Source: Streptomyces hyderabadensis
GTDB lineage: Bacteria > Actinomycetota > Actinomycetes > Streptomycetales > Streptomycetaceae
Reading direction: 5' to 3'
NCBI RefSeq assembly: GCF_020404845.1
Contig: NZ_JAIOJZ010000008.1
Span: forward strand, 1-64,000
DNA length: 64,000 nt
Part shown: positions 7,512 to 15,673 of the stretch, piece after piece
Layout: each line of letters opens with the position of its first letter
Position numbering within the stretch: position 1 is the first letter of the stretch
Notes under the pieces: model-generated
The model's database searches: none
What the model was told of the DNA's origin: nothing
The model's input: the letters and a program-made list of their open reading frames with translations, nothing else
Translations under genes and position numbers: made by a program

Positions 7512-9019
7512 TGCGGTTGACCTCCGAGTGCGGTCGCGACGAGTTCGTCGCGGGTGATGGCGGTGATGTCGTGCTCGCCGACCGTGCGGCCCGCGCTCAC
7601 GACGACGACCCGGTCGGCCAGCCGCATGACCTCCTCGGCGGAGGAGGAGGCGAGCAGGACGGCGACTCCGCGGGCGGCGAGGTCGTCGACGAGGGTGTGG
7701 ATGTCGGCCATGGCGGCGACGTCCACGCCGTTGGTGGGGTCCTCCAGGAAGCAGGCGACCGGCTCGGTCTCCAGCCACTTGCCGAGCAGCACCTTCTGCT
7801 GGTTGCCGCCGGACAGGGAGCCGACCGGCGGGTTGCCGCTCAGCGCGACGACGCCGTAGGCGTCCCGGACCGGGGCGGCGCGGCGGGCCAGGTCGGCGCT
7901 GCGGTGCAGCCGGCGCCGGGCGAAGCGGTCGCCGGCCAGCATCAGGTTCTCGTCCACGGTCATGCTCTGGACCAGGCCGAGCGAGCGGCGGTCCCCGGTG
8001 ACGCAGCGCAGCCCGCCGGCGAGCGCGGCGCCCACCCGGCCCGGGGGCACCGGCCGGCCGTCGACGAGGACCTCGCCGGCGTCGGGGCGCACCCGTCCGG
8101 AGAGCAGGTCGAAGAGCCGCGACTGCGCGTCCCCGGCGGGCCCGAGGACGGCGACGATCTCGCCCTTGCGCACCTCGACGGTGAAGTCGCGGACGGCGTG
8201 GCCGTGGCTGAGCCCGCGGACGGCGAGTCCGGGTTCGTCCCGGGGTGCGGGGCGCTCGGGGCGGCGCGAGACGACGTCCCGGCCGACCATGTCGCGGACC
8301 AGCGCGGCCGGGTCGGTCTCCGCGGCCGGGGCGCTGCGCACCAGGCCGCCGTCGCGCAGCACGGTGACCCGGTCGGCGACGGACATGACCTCGTCGATGT
8401 AGTGGGAGATGTAGACGACGGCGACGCCCTCGTCGCGCAGCCTGCGCACCAGGGCGCGGACCTGTCCCGCGTCCCTGGCGCTGAGGCAGGCGGTGGGCTC
8501 GTCCAGGATGAGCACCCGGCCGCCGCGCCGGACCTCGCGCGCCACCTCGACCATGGTCTGCTCGGCGACGGTGAGGGAGCCCGCGACCCGCTGGACGTCG
8601 ATGTCGATGCCGAGGCCGGACAGGGCGGCGCCGGCCCGGGCGCGGACGGCCTTCCAGTCGACGGCGCCGAAGCGCCGGGTCGGCAGGTCGCCCAGCATGA
8701 TGTTCTCGGCGACGGTCAGGCCCATGGCCAGTTCGCGGCGCTGCGGCACCGAGGAGACGCCGAGCCCGCGGGCCCTGCGCACGTTCAGTCCGGTGTGCCG
8801 GTGCCCGTCCACCTCGATGGTGCCGCCGTCGGGCTGGTGCACGCCGCACAGCACCTGGACGAGGGTGGACTTGCCGGCGCCGTTCATGCCCATCAGGGCG
8901 TGTATCTCCCCGGGGTACAGGTCGAGGTCGACGCCTTTGAGCGCGGCCGCTCCGCCGAAGCTCTTGGTGACGCCGCGCACGCGGACCACGGGGCCGGTCG
9001 TCGTGGCGGGCGAGGTCAC
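7508..9019 (-). CDS. Two-domain ABC transporter ATPase (RbsA-like)
   Basis: 503-residue fused double ATPase. Domain 1 has Walker A GMNGAGKST (about 45-53) and Walker B VLILDEPT but a poor signature (SLTVAEQ). Domain 2 has a degenerate Walker A (GPAGDAQSR) and a good signature LSGGNQQKV. This asymmetry is usual in the RbsA/XylG group. The GTG at 9019 overlaps the stop of the preceding carboxymuconolactone-decarboxylase-like gene by 4 nt, which fixes the start. It powers the permease encoded next to it. Confidence 0.92.
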   Translation of the reverse strand: MTSPATTTGPVVRVRGVTKSFGGAAALKGVDLDLYPGEIHALMGMNGAGKSTLVQVLCGVHQPDGGTIEVDGHRHTGLNVRRARGLGVSSVPQRRELAMGLTVAENIMLGDLPTRRFGAVDWKAVRARAGAALSGLGIDIDVQRVAGSLTVAEQTMVEVAREVRRGGRVLILDEPTACLSARDAGQVRALVRRLRDEGVAVVYISHYIDEVMSVADRVTVLRDGGLVRSAPAAETDPAALVRDMVGRDVVSRRPERPAPRDEPGLAVRGLSHGHAVRDFTVEVRKGEIVAVLGPAGDAQSRLFDLLSGRVRPDAGEVLVDGRPVPPGRVGAALAGGLRCVTGDRRSLGLVQSMTVDENLMLAGDRFARRRLHRSADLARRAAPVRDAYGVVALSGNPPVGSLSGGNQQKVLLGKWLETEPVACFLEDPTNGVDVAAMADIHTLVDDLAARGVAVLLASSSAEEVMRLADRVVVVSAGRTVGEHDITAITRDELVATALGGQPQ

Positions 9020-9609
9020 GGCCGCGGCCCGTCGGTCTCGGTGCGGACCCGGCCGTAGCCGCGGACGTCGGGGAAGGGGGGTTCCTTGTCGGGCTGGAGG
9101 TCCACCTGGAAGGTGTTGAGGCACATGCCGAGCATGGTGAAGTTGCCGAGGGCGCCGATGGTGTCGACCAGGCCCTTGTTGCCGAAGTGGCGCTGCGCCG
9201 CGGCGAAGGTGGCGTCGCTGACGAAGTGCTCTTCCAGGATCTCCTTGCAGAACTGGTAGAACGCCTGGTCGGCCTCGTTGTCGAAGACCGCCTCGCGCTT
9301 CTCGGCGATGGCCTTGACTGCGGCCTCGGGGACCCCGGCCTCGATCGCCTGGTGCACGTGCGCGTTCCAGGAGTACTGCGCGTCCCAGTTGCGGGCCGCC
9401 ATGAGCAGTGACAGCTCCCGCAGGTGCTTGGGCAGCCCGCAGTCGAAGCGGGCGAACGCGCCGAGGGACTCTGCCCGTTCGCACATCTCGGGGCTGTGCA
9501 GCCACACCCGGAAGGGGCCGCGGACCGCGCCGCGGCGGCCGGCGATCCGGGCGGCCAGCTCCTGCTGGCGCGGGTCCATTTCCTCTTCGGTGAGAACGGG
9601 GAGCCTCAT
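9016..9609 (-). CDS. Carboxymuconolactone decarboxylase family protein
   Basis: 197 residues, longer than the minimal CMD/AhpD domain, with the central helical segment LRELSLLMAARNWDAQYSWNAHVHQAIEAG-like region (about 65-100) that carries the His residues of the family. There is no CxxC, so it is not an AhpD-type peroxidase; a decarboxylase or lactone-processing role fits better. It is the promoter-proximal gene of the minus-strand operon and is coupled by a 4-nt overlap to an ABC importer, an unusual partner. ATG at 9609 lies at the start of the conserved homology; upstream in-frame residues fall in the divergent promoter region. Confidence 0.82.
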   Translation of the reverse strand: MRLPVLTEEEMDPRQQELAARIAGRRGAVRGPFRVWLHSPEMCERAESLGAFARFDCGLPKHLRELSLLMAARNWDAQYSWNAHVHQAIEAGVPEAAVKAIAEKREAVFDNEADQAFYQFCKEILEEHFVSDATFAAAQRHFGNKGLVDTIGALGNFTMLGMCLNTFQVDLQPDKEPPFPDVRGYGRVRTETDGPRP

Positions 9610-9845
9610 CTGGCCGATACCTGCCTTTTCTTTCCGGCGCGTTACCGCAACAAGACGGAGGAGCCGTGCGGTGTCGGTGACGGTACAGCCGGGCGGAGAA
9701 GGCTCACCCCTCTCGGACTGCAACGTAAACCTGCACGCCGGAGGGCACCGTTTCGGATCGGCGCGACCTAACGTCGGTCGTCGCGACCCGTGCGCGACCC
9801 GCGCGAGAAGTGCGCGGGACACAGTGGAGTGGAGAGGAATCCGGG

Positions 9846-10250
9846 ATGACCACCATCATCAAGGCCGCGTCCGTGCCCCTGCTCGACCGGGGCGGGGCCG
9901 TCGTGACGACACCCCTGATCACCACGCCGTCGGCGGGCGGCGAGAACCTGATCACGAGTGGCATGAGCGTGTACCCGGTGGGCTCCGGGGCGCCGTTGCA
10001 CTCGCACAACTGCGACGAGCACGTGACGGTCCTCGAAGGGGACGCGGAGGTGTGGGTCGACGGCGAGGTGACGAAGCTGGAGCGGTTCGACACCACGTAC
10101 ATCCCCTCCCCCGTCCCCCACCTGTTCCGCAACGTGGGCGACACGCCGCTGCGCATCCTGTGGGTGTACTCCTCGGGCCATGTGACGCGGACGTTCACCG
10201 AGACGGGCCGGACGGTGGAGCACCTGTCGCCGGCCGACCAGATGGGCTGA
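9846..10250 (+). CDS. Cupin-domain protein
   Basis: 134 residues forming one cupin barrel; motif 1 is [19 protein letters not shown] and motif 2 is in [14 protein letters not shown], giving the His/Glu metal ligands. The ATG at 9846 follows GGAGAGG and is preferred to an ATG 12 codons upstream. It is transcribed away from the catabolic operon, across a 236-bp divergent gap in which I see no convincing promoter. Likely a small metal-dependent enzyme or sensor of the pathway; function not assigned. Confidence 0.85.
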   Translation: MTTIIKAASVPLLDRGGAVVTTPLITTPSAGGENLITSGMSVYPVGSGAPLHSHNCDEHVTVLEGDAEVWVDGEVTKLERFDTTYIPSPVPHLFRNVGDTPLRILWVYSSGHVTRTFTETGRTVEHLSPADQMG

Positions 10251-10304
10251 TCACATCGCGAGACGCCTTTGCGTCACGCCGCCCACCAGGCGTTACCTCG
10301 CACG

Positions 10305-11279
10305 GTGCGAACCGAAAGAACCGCGAACAACGAACGTGCCGAACATCCCGGTGAGGACGTCACCGGCGACCGCTCCGCGCGGCGTGCCGTGACCGTCTTC
10401 CCGGTCCTCGTCCTGCTGGCCGGCGCCCTCGGGCTGCTGCTCCCCGGGAGTTTCACCGGGTGGAGCGAGGCGGTGCCGTACCTGCTGGGCGTCGTGATGT
10501 TCTGCATGGGCATCACCATGACCCCGGAGGACTTCCACGGGGTCGTGCGGCGTCCCTGGGCGGTCGCGCTGGGGCTCGTCGCCCACTACGTCATCATGCC
10601 GGGCCTCGGCTGGGCGATCGCCCACCTGCTCGATCTGCCGCCGCAGCTCGCCGCCGGCGTCATCCTGGTGGGCTGCGCGCCCAGCGGCACGGCCTCCAAC
10701 GTGGTGACCTACCTGGCCCGCGGCGACGTCGCGCTGTCCGTCTCCGTCGCGACCGTCTCCACGCTGGTCGCCCCGCTGGTCACCCCGCCGCTGACGCTGC
10801 TGCTGGCCGGCGAGTACCTCCCGGTGGACGCCGGGTCCATGGTCACCGACATCCTCAAGACGGTGCTGCTGCCGGTCCTCGCGGGCGTCGTCGTACGGCT
10901 GCTCGCGGGCCGGTACGTGCAGCGGGCGCTGCCGGCGCTGCCCTGGCTGTCCGCGCTGACGATCTCCGTGATCGTGACCGTCGTGGTGGCCGGCAGCGCG
11001 GACGCCATCAAGTCGGCGGCGGGGCTGGTGTTCGTCGCCGTCGTGCTGCACAACGGGCTGGGTCTGGCCCTCGGTTACGGCGCGGGGCGCCTCGGGCGGC
11101 TGGGTGAGCCCGGCAGTCGGGCCATGGCCTTCGAGGTCGGCATGCAGAACTCCGGCCTCGCCGCGTCGCTGGCCACCGCGCACTTCAGCCCGCTGGCGGC
11201 GTTGCCGGCCGCGGTCTTCTCCGTGTGGCACAACGTGTCCGGTGCGGTGGTTGCCGCGTGGCTGTCGCGGCGGCGGTGA
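10305..11279 (+). CDS. Bile acid:Na+ symporter family transporter
   Basis: Polytopic membrane protein of the BASS/SBF family with about nine to ten helices; hallmark segments are VGCAPSGTASNVVTYLARG (crossover region) and FEVGMQNSGLAASLA. Members import organic anions such as bile acids, pantoate or 2-keto acids with Na+. The start is uncertain: a TTG at 10269, this GTG at 10305 and a GTG at 10389 are all in frame and none has a strong ribosome site. It follows the cupin gene by about 55 nt and converges on the MFS transporter gene. Possibly imports the substrate of the neighbouring catabolic genes. Confidence 0.85.
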   Translation: MRTERTANNERAEHPGEDVTGDRSARRAVTVFPVLVLLAGALGLLLPGSFTGWSEAVPYLLGVVMFCMGITMTPEDFHGVVRRPWAVALGLVAHYVIMPGLGWAIAHLLDLPPQLAAGVILVGCAPSGTASNVVTYLARGDVALSVSVATVSTLVAPLVTPPLTLLLAGEYLPVDAGSMVTDILKTVLLPVLAGVVVRLLAGRYVQRALPALPWLSALTISVIVTVVVAGSADAIKSAAGLVFVAVVLHNGLGLALGYGAGRLGRLGEPGSRAMAFEVGMQNSGLAASLATAHFSPLAALPAAVFSVWHNVSGAVVAAWLSRRR

Positions 11280-11389
11280 CCTGCGGCCGGCTGGGCGGGG
11301 TAGCGCCGTTCCGCCGGGGGCGGTGGCCGGGCGCGGGTGCGTCGTGGCTGGTCGCGCTCGCGCGGCGGAGCCGCACCATGTTACAGCCC

Positions 11390-11408
11390 CGCGCCCCTTC
11401 GGGGCGCG
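11390..11408. terminator. Bidirectional terminator hairpin
   Basis: CGCGCCCC and GGGGCGCG form an 8-bp stem with a TTC loop between two convergent genes, touching the stop of the MFS gene at 11410. Suitable for terminating both transcripts. Confidence 0.55.
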
Positions 11409-11409
11409 T

Positions 11410-12717
11410 TCAGTGGGCCGGGGCCAGCTTGGGGCTGGCGGCTGTCGTGCGCAGGGACGCGATGCCGATGAAGACCATGGACGAGAAGCCGGCGATGGCG
11501 AAGGCGGTGAAGCCCCAGTCGCCCTTGTCCGCGGCGAGCAGCTGGCCGCCGAGCCACGGACCGAAGACCGCGCCGAAGCGGCCCATGCCGGAGGTCCAGC
11601 CGACCGCGGTGGCGCGGTTGGCCGGGGTGGAGCCGATGGAGACGGTCGCGTAGATCATGGTCTGGGCGCTGTTGAGGAAGACGCCGGTCAGGAAGACGAC
11701 CGCGAAGGTCAGCGCCAGCGGCATGTGGACGCTGAGCAGGAAGACGCCGCAGGCGGTCAGCGCGAACCAGATGGCCGAGATGCGCGGGGCGCCGAACCGG
11801 TCCGAGGCGCGGCCCGCGACCAGCATGCCGACGATGCCGCCGAGGTTGAACAGCACGACGAAGGTGAGCGCCGAGCCCAGTTCGTAGCCCTCGCTGCGCA
11901 TGAGGGTGGGCAGCCAGGTGGCGACGCCGTAGACGAGCAGCAGTCCGCCGAAGGAGGCCAGCCAGTACAGCAGGGTCTGGATCCACTCGCGGCCGCGGAA
12001 GAGGTTGGCGAGGGCCTCCCAGCGGGCGGTGGCGGGCCGGCCGGCCGGGGCGGCGGGGAGTTCGACGTCGTAGCGGCCGGCCAGGGCGCGGGCCTCCTCG
12101 GTGCGGCCCTGGGCGACGAGGAAGCTGAGCGACTCGGGCAGGAACTTCAGCAGCACCGGGACGAAGAGCAGCGGCACCACGCAGACCCAGAAGGCCGAGC
12201 GCCAGCCGAGCGGTTCGACGATCCACAGGGCGACGTAGGCGGAGAGGATGCCGCCGGCGTGGTGGGCGGTCATCAGCAGGCCGATGGTGATCGCGGCGCG
12301 GCCCCGGGGGGCGTAGTCGGAGACCATGCTGATCGCGGTCGGCAGCAGTCCGCCGAGGCCGACACCGGCGAGGGTACGGCCGAGCCCGAAGACGCCGACG
12401 CTTCCGGCGATCGCGCACAGGCCGGAGGCCAGGGAGAAGAGCGCGACGCAGGAGACCATCAGCTTCTTGCGGCCGATGCGGTCGGCGACCGTGCCCGCGG
12501 CCAGCGCGCCGACCAGCATGCCGAAGGTGGCGTAGCTGCCGAGGTCGCCGGCCTGGCCGGAGGTGATGCCGAGGGCCTTCTCCTGAAGCATGTGGGGCAG
12601 CACGGAGCCGTAGATGAACATGTCCAGACCGTCGAAGAGGACGGCCAGCCAGCAGAGGCCGACGACCAGCAGGGCCAGTCTGCTGCCGCGGGCGGACAGC
12701 GCGGGTGAGGAGGACAT
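11410..12717 (-). CDS. Aromatic acid:H+ symporter family MFS transporter
   Basis: 435-residue 12-helix MFS protein. The loop 2-3 motif is GTVADRIGRKKLM, and the N-terminal LFDGLDMFIYGSVLP is the characteristic DGxD-type helix-1 motif of the AAHS group (PcaK, BenK, GalT), which imports protocatechuate, benzoate or gallate. It is separated by a strong terminator from the upstream galDCB-like genes but carries its own promoter next to the same operator found at the gntR gene. Role inferred: uptake of the hydroxybenzoate degraded by those enzymes. Confidence 0.9.
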   Translation of the reverse strand: MSSSPALSARGSRLALLVVGLCWLAVLFDGLDMFIYGSVLPHMLQEKALGITSGQAGDLGSYATFGMLVGALAAGTVADRIGRKKLMVSCVALFSLASGLCAIAGSVGVFGLGRTLAGVGLGGLLPTAISMVSDYAPRGRAAITIGLLMTAHHAGGILSAYVALWIVEPLGWRSAFWVCVVPLLFVPVLLKFLPESLSFLVAQGRTEEARALAGRYDVELPAAPAGRPATARWEALANLFRGREWIQTLLYWLASFGGLLLVYGVATWLPTLMRSEGYELGSALTFVVLFNLGGIVGMLVAGRASDRFGAPRISAIWFALTACGVFLLSVHMPLALTFAVVFLTGVFLNSAQTMIYATVSIGSTPANRATAVGWTSGMGRFGAVFGPWLGGQLLAADKGDWGFTAFAIAGFSSMVFIGIASLRTTAASPKLAPAH

Positions 12718-12771
12718 CGTTGTTTCCTCTCGTCCAGGAGGCGGTGCCTGGAGGGGACGTGTGATGGGGCG

Positions 12772-12800
12772 ACGCTAAGGACCGCGAGAACGAGTGTCAA
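12772..12800 (-). promoter_or_regulatory. Promoter of the aromatic acid transporter gene
   Basis: Minus-strand TTGACA (12795-12800) and TAGCGT (12772-12777) with a 17-bp spacer: an excellent vegetative-type promoter about 55 nt upstream of the ATG at 12717. The regulator palindrome lies 5 bp upstream of the -35 box. Confidence 0.65.
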
Positions 12801-12805
12801 CGCTT

Positions 12806-12815
12806 TTGTTAACAA
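12806..12815. promoter_or_regulatory. Putative GntR/FCD operator TTGTTAACAA
   Basis: Perfect 10-bp palindrome just upstream of the transporter -35 element. Read on the minus strand it shares GATTGTYAACAA with the palindrome over the gntR promoter at 17194-17217, and it fits the TTGT-N2-ACAA pattern of FadR-type GntR regulators. Confidence 0.6.
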
Positions 12816-12830
12816 TCTCAGCAACGATTT

Positions 12831-12870
12831 GGGGGTGGGTCGCGCACGCGGACGTGCGCGACCCACCCCC
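12831..12870 (-). terminator. Strong terminator after the galB-like operon
   Basis: An 18-bp perfect stem (12831-12848 with 12853-12870) closed by a CGGA tetraloop lies 46 nt beyond the stop of the VOC dioxygenase gene. It separates the enzyme operon from the transporter gene downstream on the same strand. Confidence 0.75.
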
Positions 12871-12916
12871 TGTGAGAAAGCTGTCGGAAAGCTGTCGGGA
12901 CGGCGTCAGAAAGGCG

Positions 12917-13867
12917 TCACGCGACCGGCGGAGTGCCGTGGGTGTGGAAGGACTCGATCGTCTTCAGACCCCAGGCCTGGCCCTTCTTCCGTTCCTCCTC
13001 GGTCCAGGTGACCAGCGGCCAGTCCGGCGCCAGCACCAGCCGGGTGAGCGGGTTGCACAGCTCGATGCGGTTGCCGCCGGGCTCGTAGACGTACAGGAAG
13101 AACGTCTGCTGGATGGCGTGCTTGTGCGGGCCGGTCTCGATGAACACGCCGGTGTCGATGGCGAGGTCGGCGGCGCGCAGGATGTCCTCGCGGGTGTCGG
13201 CGGCGAAGGCGATGTGGTGCAGCCGCCCGGAGGAGCCGGTCCAGTCCTCGGTGTAGACGACGTCGTAGGACTTGTTGGTGAAGGTCAGCCAGCGGGCCGC
13301 GATCTTCCCGGTGTCGAGCCGGATCTGCTCGGTGGGCCGGGCGCCGAGGAGGTGTTCCTGCCACTCGGCGCTGGCGAGCACGTCGGCGGCGAGGAAGTTG
13401 ACGTGGTCCAGGCGGCGCACGCCGACGCCCCGGTTGGGTTTGGCCTGCGGCTGGTTCTTGAGGGCGGGCCTGAGGTCCTCGGGCGCCCGGTAGTGCTCGC
13501 TCTCCCAGTACAGGGCGTGTTCGTGCCCGTCGGGGTCGGTGGTGAGGTACAGCTTGCCGAGGCCGGGCTCGTCCTCGACCCAGGTGCCGGGCCGTCCCGC
13601 CGCCTCCAGGGCCGCCACCCTGCGCCGCAGCGCCTCCTCGCCGGAGGTGCGCAGGGCGAGGCGGCCGAGGCCGGGTTGCTCGCGGGCGGTGAGGACGAGG
13701 CTGTGGTGTTCGTAGTCGTCGTAGGTGCGCAGGTAGACGGTGTCGCCCTGCTGCCCGTTGACGGTCAGGCCCAGGAAGTCGGTGAAGAAGGCGACGCTCG
13801 CGTCGAGGTCGGGCGTGAAGAGCTGGGCGTGGCCGACGTGGGCGATGTCACCGAGCGGCGGAGTCAT
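12917..13867 (-). CDS. VOC (type I) extradiol ring-cleavage dioxygenase
   Basis: 316-residue two-module catechol-2,3-dioxygenase-like protein. The C-terminal module holds the Fe(II) ligands in LDHVNFLAAD, LHHIAFAAD and NRIELCNP, so the site is intact. The ATG at 13867 overlaps the end of the galD-like gene by 20 nt. It is the last gene of an operon whose other enzymes convert 4-oxalomesaconate to pyruvate and oxaloacetate, so it probably opens the ring of gallate or a related trihydroxy/dihydroxybenzoate. Known gallate dioxygenases (GalA, DesB) belong to the unrelated type II LigB family, which makes this pairing unusual. Substrate is inferred from neighbours. Confidence 0.88.
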   Translation of the reverse strand: MTPPLGDIAHVGHAQLFTPDLDASVAFFTDFLGLTVNGQQGDTVYLRTYDDYEHHSLVLTAREQPGLGRLALRTSGEEALRRRVAALEAAGRPGTWVEDEPGLGKLYLTTDPDGHEHALYWESEHYRAPEDLRPALKNQPQAKPNRGVGVRRLDHVNFLAADVLASAEWQEHLLGARPTEQIRLDTGKIAARWLTFTNKSYDVVYTEDWTGSSGRLHHIAFAADTREDILRAADLAIDTGVFIETGPHKHAIQQTFFLYVYEPGGNRIELCNPLTRLVLAPDWPLVTWTEEERKKGQAWGLKTIESFHTHGTPPVA

Positions 13868-14969
13868 GGTGGCCTCCAGGGCGTTGTGCGGGGATCGGTG
13901 CCGTCGCGGCGGACCGGGGGAAGACGGTGCCGTCGAAGATCTTGCGCGCGGTGCGTACGACGGCGGTACGCCGGACCACGAGCGGGCCGGGGTCGAGCCG
14001 CACGTCCACCTCCAGGAAGCCGGTGGGGTGTTCCACCCGGACCCGGTCGCCGGTCGGAGCGAGGCGGGCGATGCCCTCCCCCACGCCGCCGGGGACGCGC
14101 AGCCCGGCCGCGACGCTCGCGGCGCCCAGGACGCCGATGGAGGTGTGGCAGCGCACCGGGATGAAGGTGCGGGTGGCGACTGCACCGCCGTCCCGGGGCG
14201 GGGCGAGCAGCGTCAGCTTGGGCACGGTGGCGCCCTCGACGTCGCCGAGGCCCATCAGGTGCCCGGCGGCCAGCCGGATCTCGCGCAGGCGGCCGGCGAG
14301 CGCCGCGTCCGCCTCCAGCTCCGCCGGTGTCTCGTACCCGGTGACTCCCAGCGCGGCGGCCGGGATCAGGACCACCGGCATGCCGTTGTCGACGCAGGTC
14401 ACCTCGGTGCCGGCGACGGTGTCGCGGACGTTGCCGGTGGGCAGCAGGGGGCCGGCGCCCTGCGGGAACTCGATGACGACCGCGGCGGCGGTGCCGGGCA
14501 CGCCGGATATCGCCGTGTCCCCGTCGTACGCGACGCGCCCGCCCGGGGTCGGGAAGGTCGCGACGGCCAGTTCGCCGGAGTTGAGCATGCGGATGCGTAC
14601 GGAGGTCTCGGCGTCCCCGGCCGGCACGAGTCCGCGCTCGACGGCGAACGGGCCCACCCCGGCGAGGATGTTGCCGCAATTCTGCCGGTCGGTGACCTCG
14701 GGCGTGTCCACGGCGACCTGGAGGAAGAGGTAGTCGACGTCGGCGTCCGGGTCGGCCGAGCCGGAGACCACGGCGACCTTGCTGGTCAGCGGGTGCGCGC
14801 CGCCCAGGCCGTCGATCTGGCGCGGGTCGGGGCTGCCCATGGTCCGCAGCAGCAGGTCGTCGCGGGCGGCGGGGTCGGCGGGCAGGTCGGCGGCGAGGAA
14901 GTAGGCGCCCTTGGAGGTGCCGCCGCGCATCAGCGTGCAGCGCACCTCCTCGGGCCCGGTGCCGGTCAC
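13848..14969 (-). CDS. galD: PrpF-family isomerase, probable 4-oxalomesaconate tautomerase
   Basis: 373 residues, full length for the PrpF/GalD family of the diaminopimelate-epimerase fold. The N-terminal MRGGTSKGAYF and the catalytic-Cys motif QNCGNILAGVGPFA (about 100-113) are diagnostic; a second conserved segment is RCHTSIGVLGAASVA. GalD converts the enol and keto forms of 4-oxalomesaconate in gallate degradation; 2-methylaconitate isomerases of the same family act in propionate metabolism, but the adjacent galC- and galB-like genes favour GalD. Start is GTG at 14969, overlapping the previous stop by 4 nt (GTGA). Confidence 0.85.
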   Translation of the reverse strand: MTGTGPEEVRCTLMRGGTSKGAYFLAADLPADPAARDDLLLRTMGSPDPRQIDGLGGAHPLTSKVAVVSGSADPDADVDYLFLQVAVDTPEVTDRQNCGNILAGVGPFAVERGLVPAGDAETSVRIRMLNSGELAVATFPTPGGRVAYDGDTAISGVPGTAAAVVIEFPQGAGPLLPTGNVRDTVAGTEVTCVDNGMPVVLIPAAALGVTGYETPAELEADAALAGRLREIRLAAGHLMGLGDVEGATVPKLTLLAPPRDGGAVATRTFIPVRCHTSIGVLGAASVAAGLRVPGGVGEGIARLAPTGDRVRVEHPTGFLEVDVRLDPGPLVVRRTAVVRTARKIFDGTVFPRSAATAPIPAQRPGGHHDSAAR

Positions 14970-15673
14970 GGCCGCTCCCCGGCGGTGTACGCGTCGTAGG
15001 ACTGGTAGGTGACCCCGAGTTCCTTCAGTTTCTCGCGCAACCCGTAGCGGTCCAGGCCGAGTTGGCCGTCGAGGAAGGCGGCGCGGGTGGCGGCCTCCTT
15101 CTTCTCGCGGGCCTCGGAGGCCTCCGCGACCTGCCGGGCGCGCTCGCGGGGGACGACCACCACGCCGTCGTCGTCGGCGACGATCACGTCACCGGGGCGG
15201 ATGACCTGGCCGTCGACGGCGATCGGGACGTTGACCGAGCCCCCGGTGGCCTTGACCGTGCCCTGGGCGGACACGGCACGGGACCAGGCGGCGAAGCCCA
15301 TCTCGCGCAGTTCCTGGGTGTCGCGGATGCCGGTGTTGAGGACGATGCCGCGCACCCCGCGCCGCTGGAGGGCGGTGGCGAAGAGTTCGCCGAACAGGCC
15401 GTCGGTGGACGGGGAGGTGGTGGTGACGACGAGGACGTCGCCCTCGCCGCACTGCTCGACGGCGGCGTGGATCATCAGGTTGTCCCCGGGCCAGCTGAGT
15501 ACGGTGACCGCGGTGCCCGCGACCCGTACGCCCTGCTGGACGGGGCGGATCCCGGGCCCGAGCAGTCCGGTGCGGCCCATCGCCTCGCTGACCGTGGCCA
15601 CGCCGTAGGCGGCGAGCGCCTCGACGTCCTCGGCGTCGGCCTTGGGCGGGTTGGTGACGACGACGCCGCTCAT
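14966..15673 (-). CDS. galC: RraA-fold aldolase, probable 4-carboxy-4-hydroxy-2-oxoadipate aldolase
   Basis: 235 residues of the RraA/HMG-CHA aldolase family, which splits 4-carboxy-4-hydroxy-2-oxoadipate into pyruvate and oxaloacetate. Seen: the PVQQGVRVAGTAVTV strand, the phosphate/carboxylate loop GDNLMIHAAVEQCGEGDV, the catalytic NTGIRDTQEL with Arg and Asp, and GDVIVADDDGVVVVP. The C-terminal helix region (about 200-235) is typical of the aldolases rather than of RraA itself. Both ends overlap neighbours by 4 nt, so it is translationally coupled between galB- and galD-like genes. Confidence 0.87.
   Translation of the reverse strand: MSGVVVTNPPKADAEDVEALAAYGVATVSEAMGRTGLLGPGIRPVQQGVRVAGTAVTVLSWPGDNLMIHAAVEQCGEGDVLVVTTTSPSTDGLFGELFATALQRRGVRGIVLNTGIRDTQELREMGFAAWSRAVSAQGTVKATGGSVNVPIAVDGQVIRPGDVIVADDDGVVVVPRERARQVAEASEAREKKEAATRAAFLDGQLGLDRYGLREKLKELGVTYQSYDAYTAGERP

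Noticed and set aside
7508..9019. Broken second ATPase domain
   Set aside because: The degenerate second Walker A and weak first signature are the normal asymmetry of RbsA/XylG-type double ATPases, not a mutation.
13848..14969. 2-methylaconitate isomerase (propionate methylcitrate cycle) as the identity of the PrpF-family gene
   Set aside because: No methylcitrate genes are near; the adjoining galC- and galB-like genes fit 4-oxalomesaconate tautomerase better.
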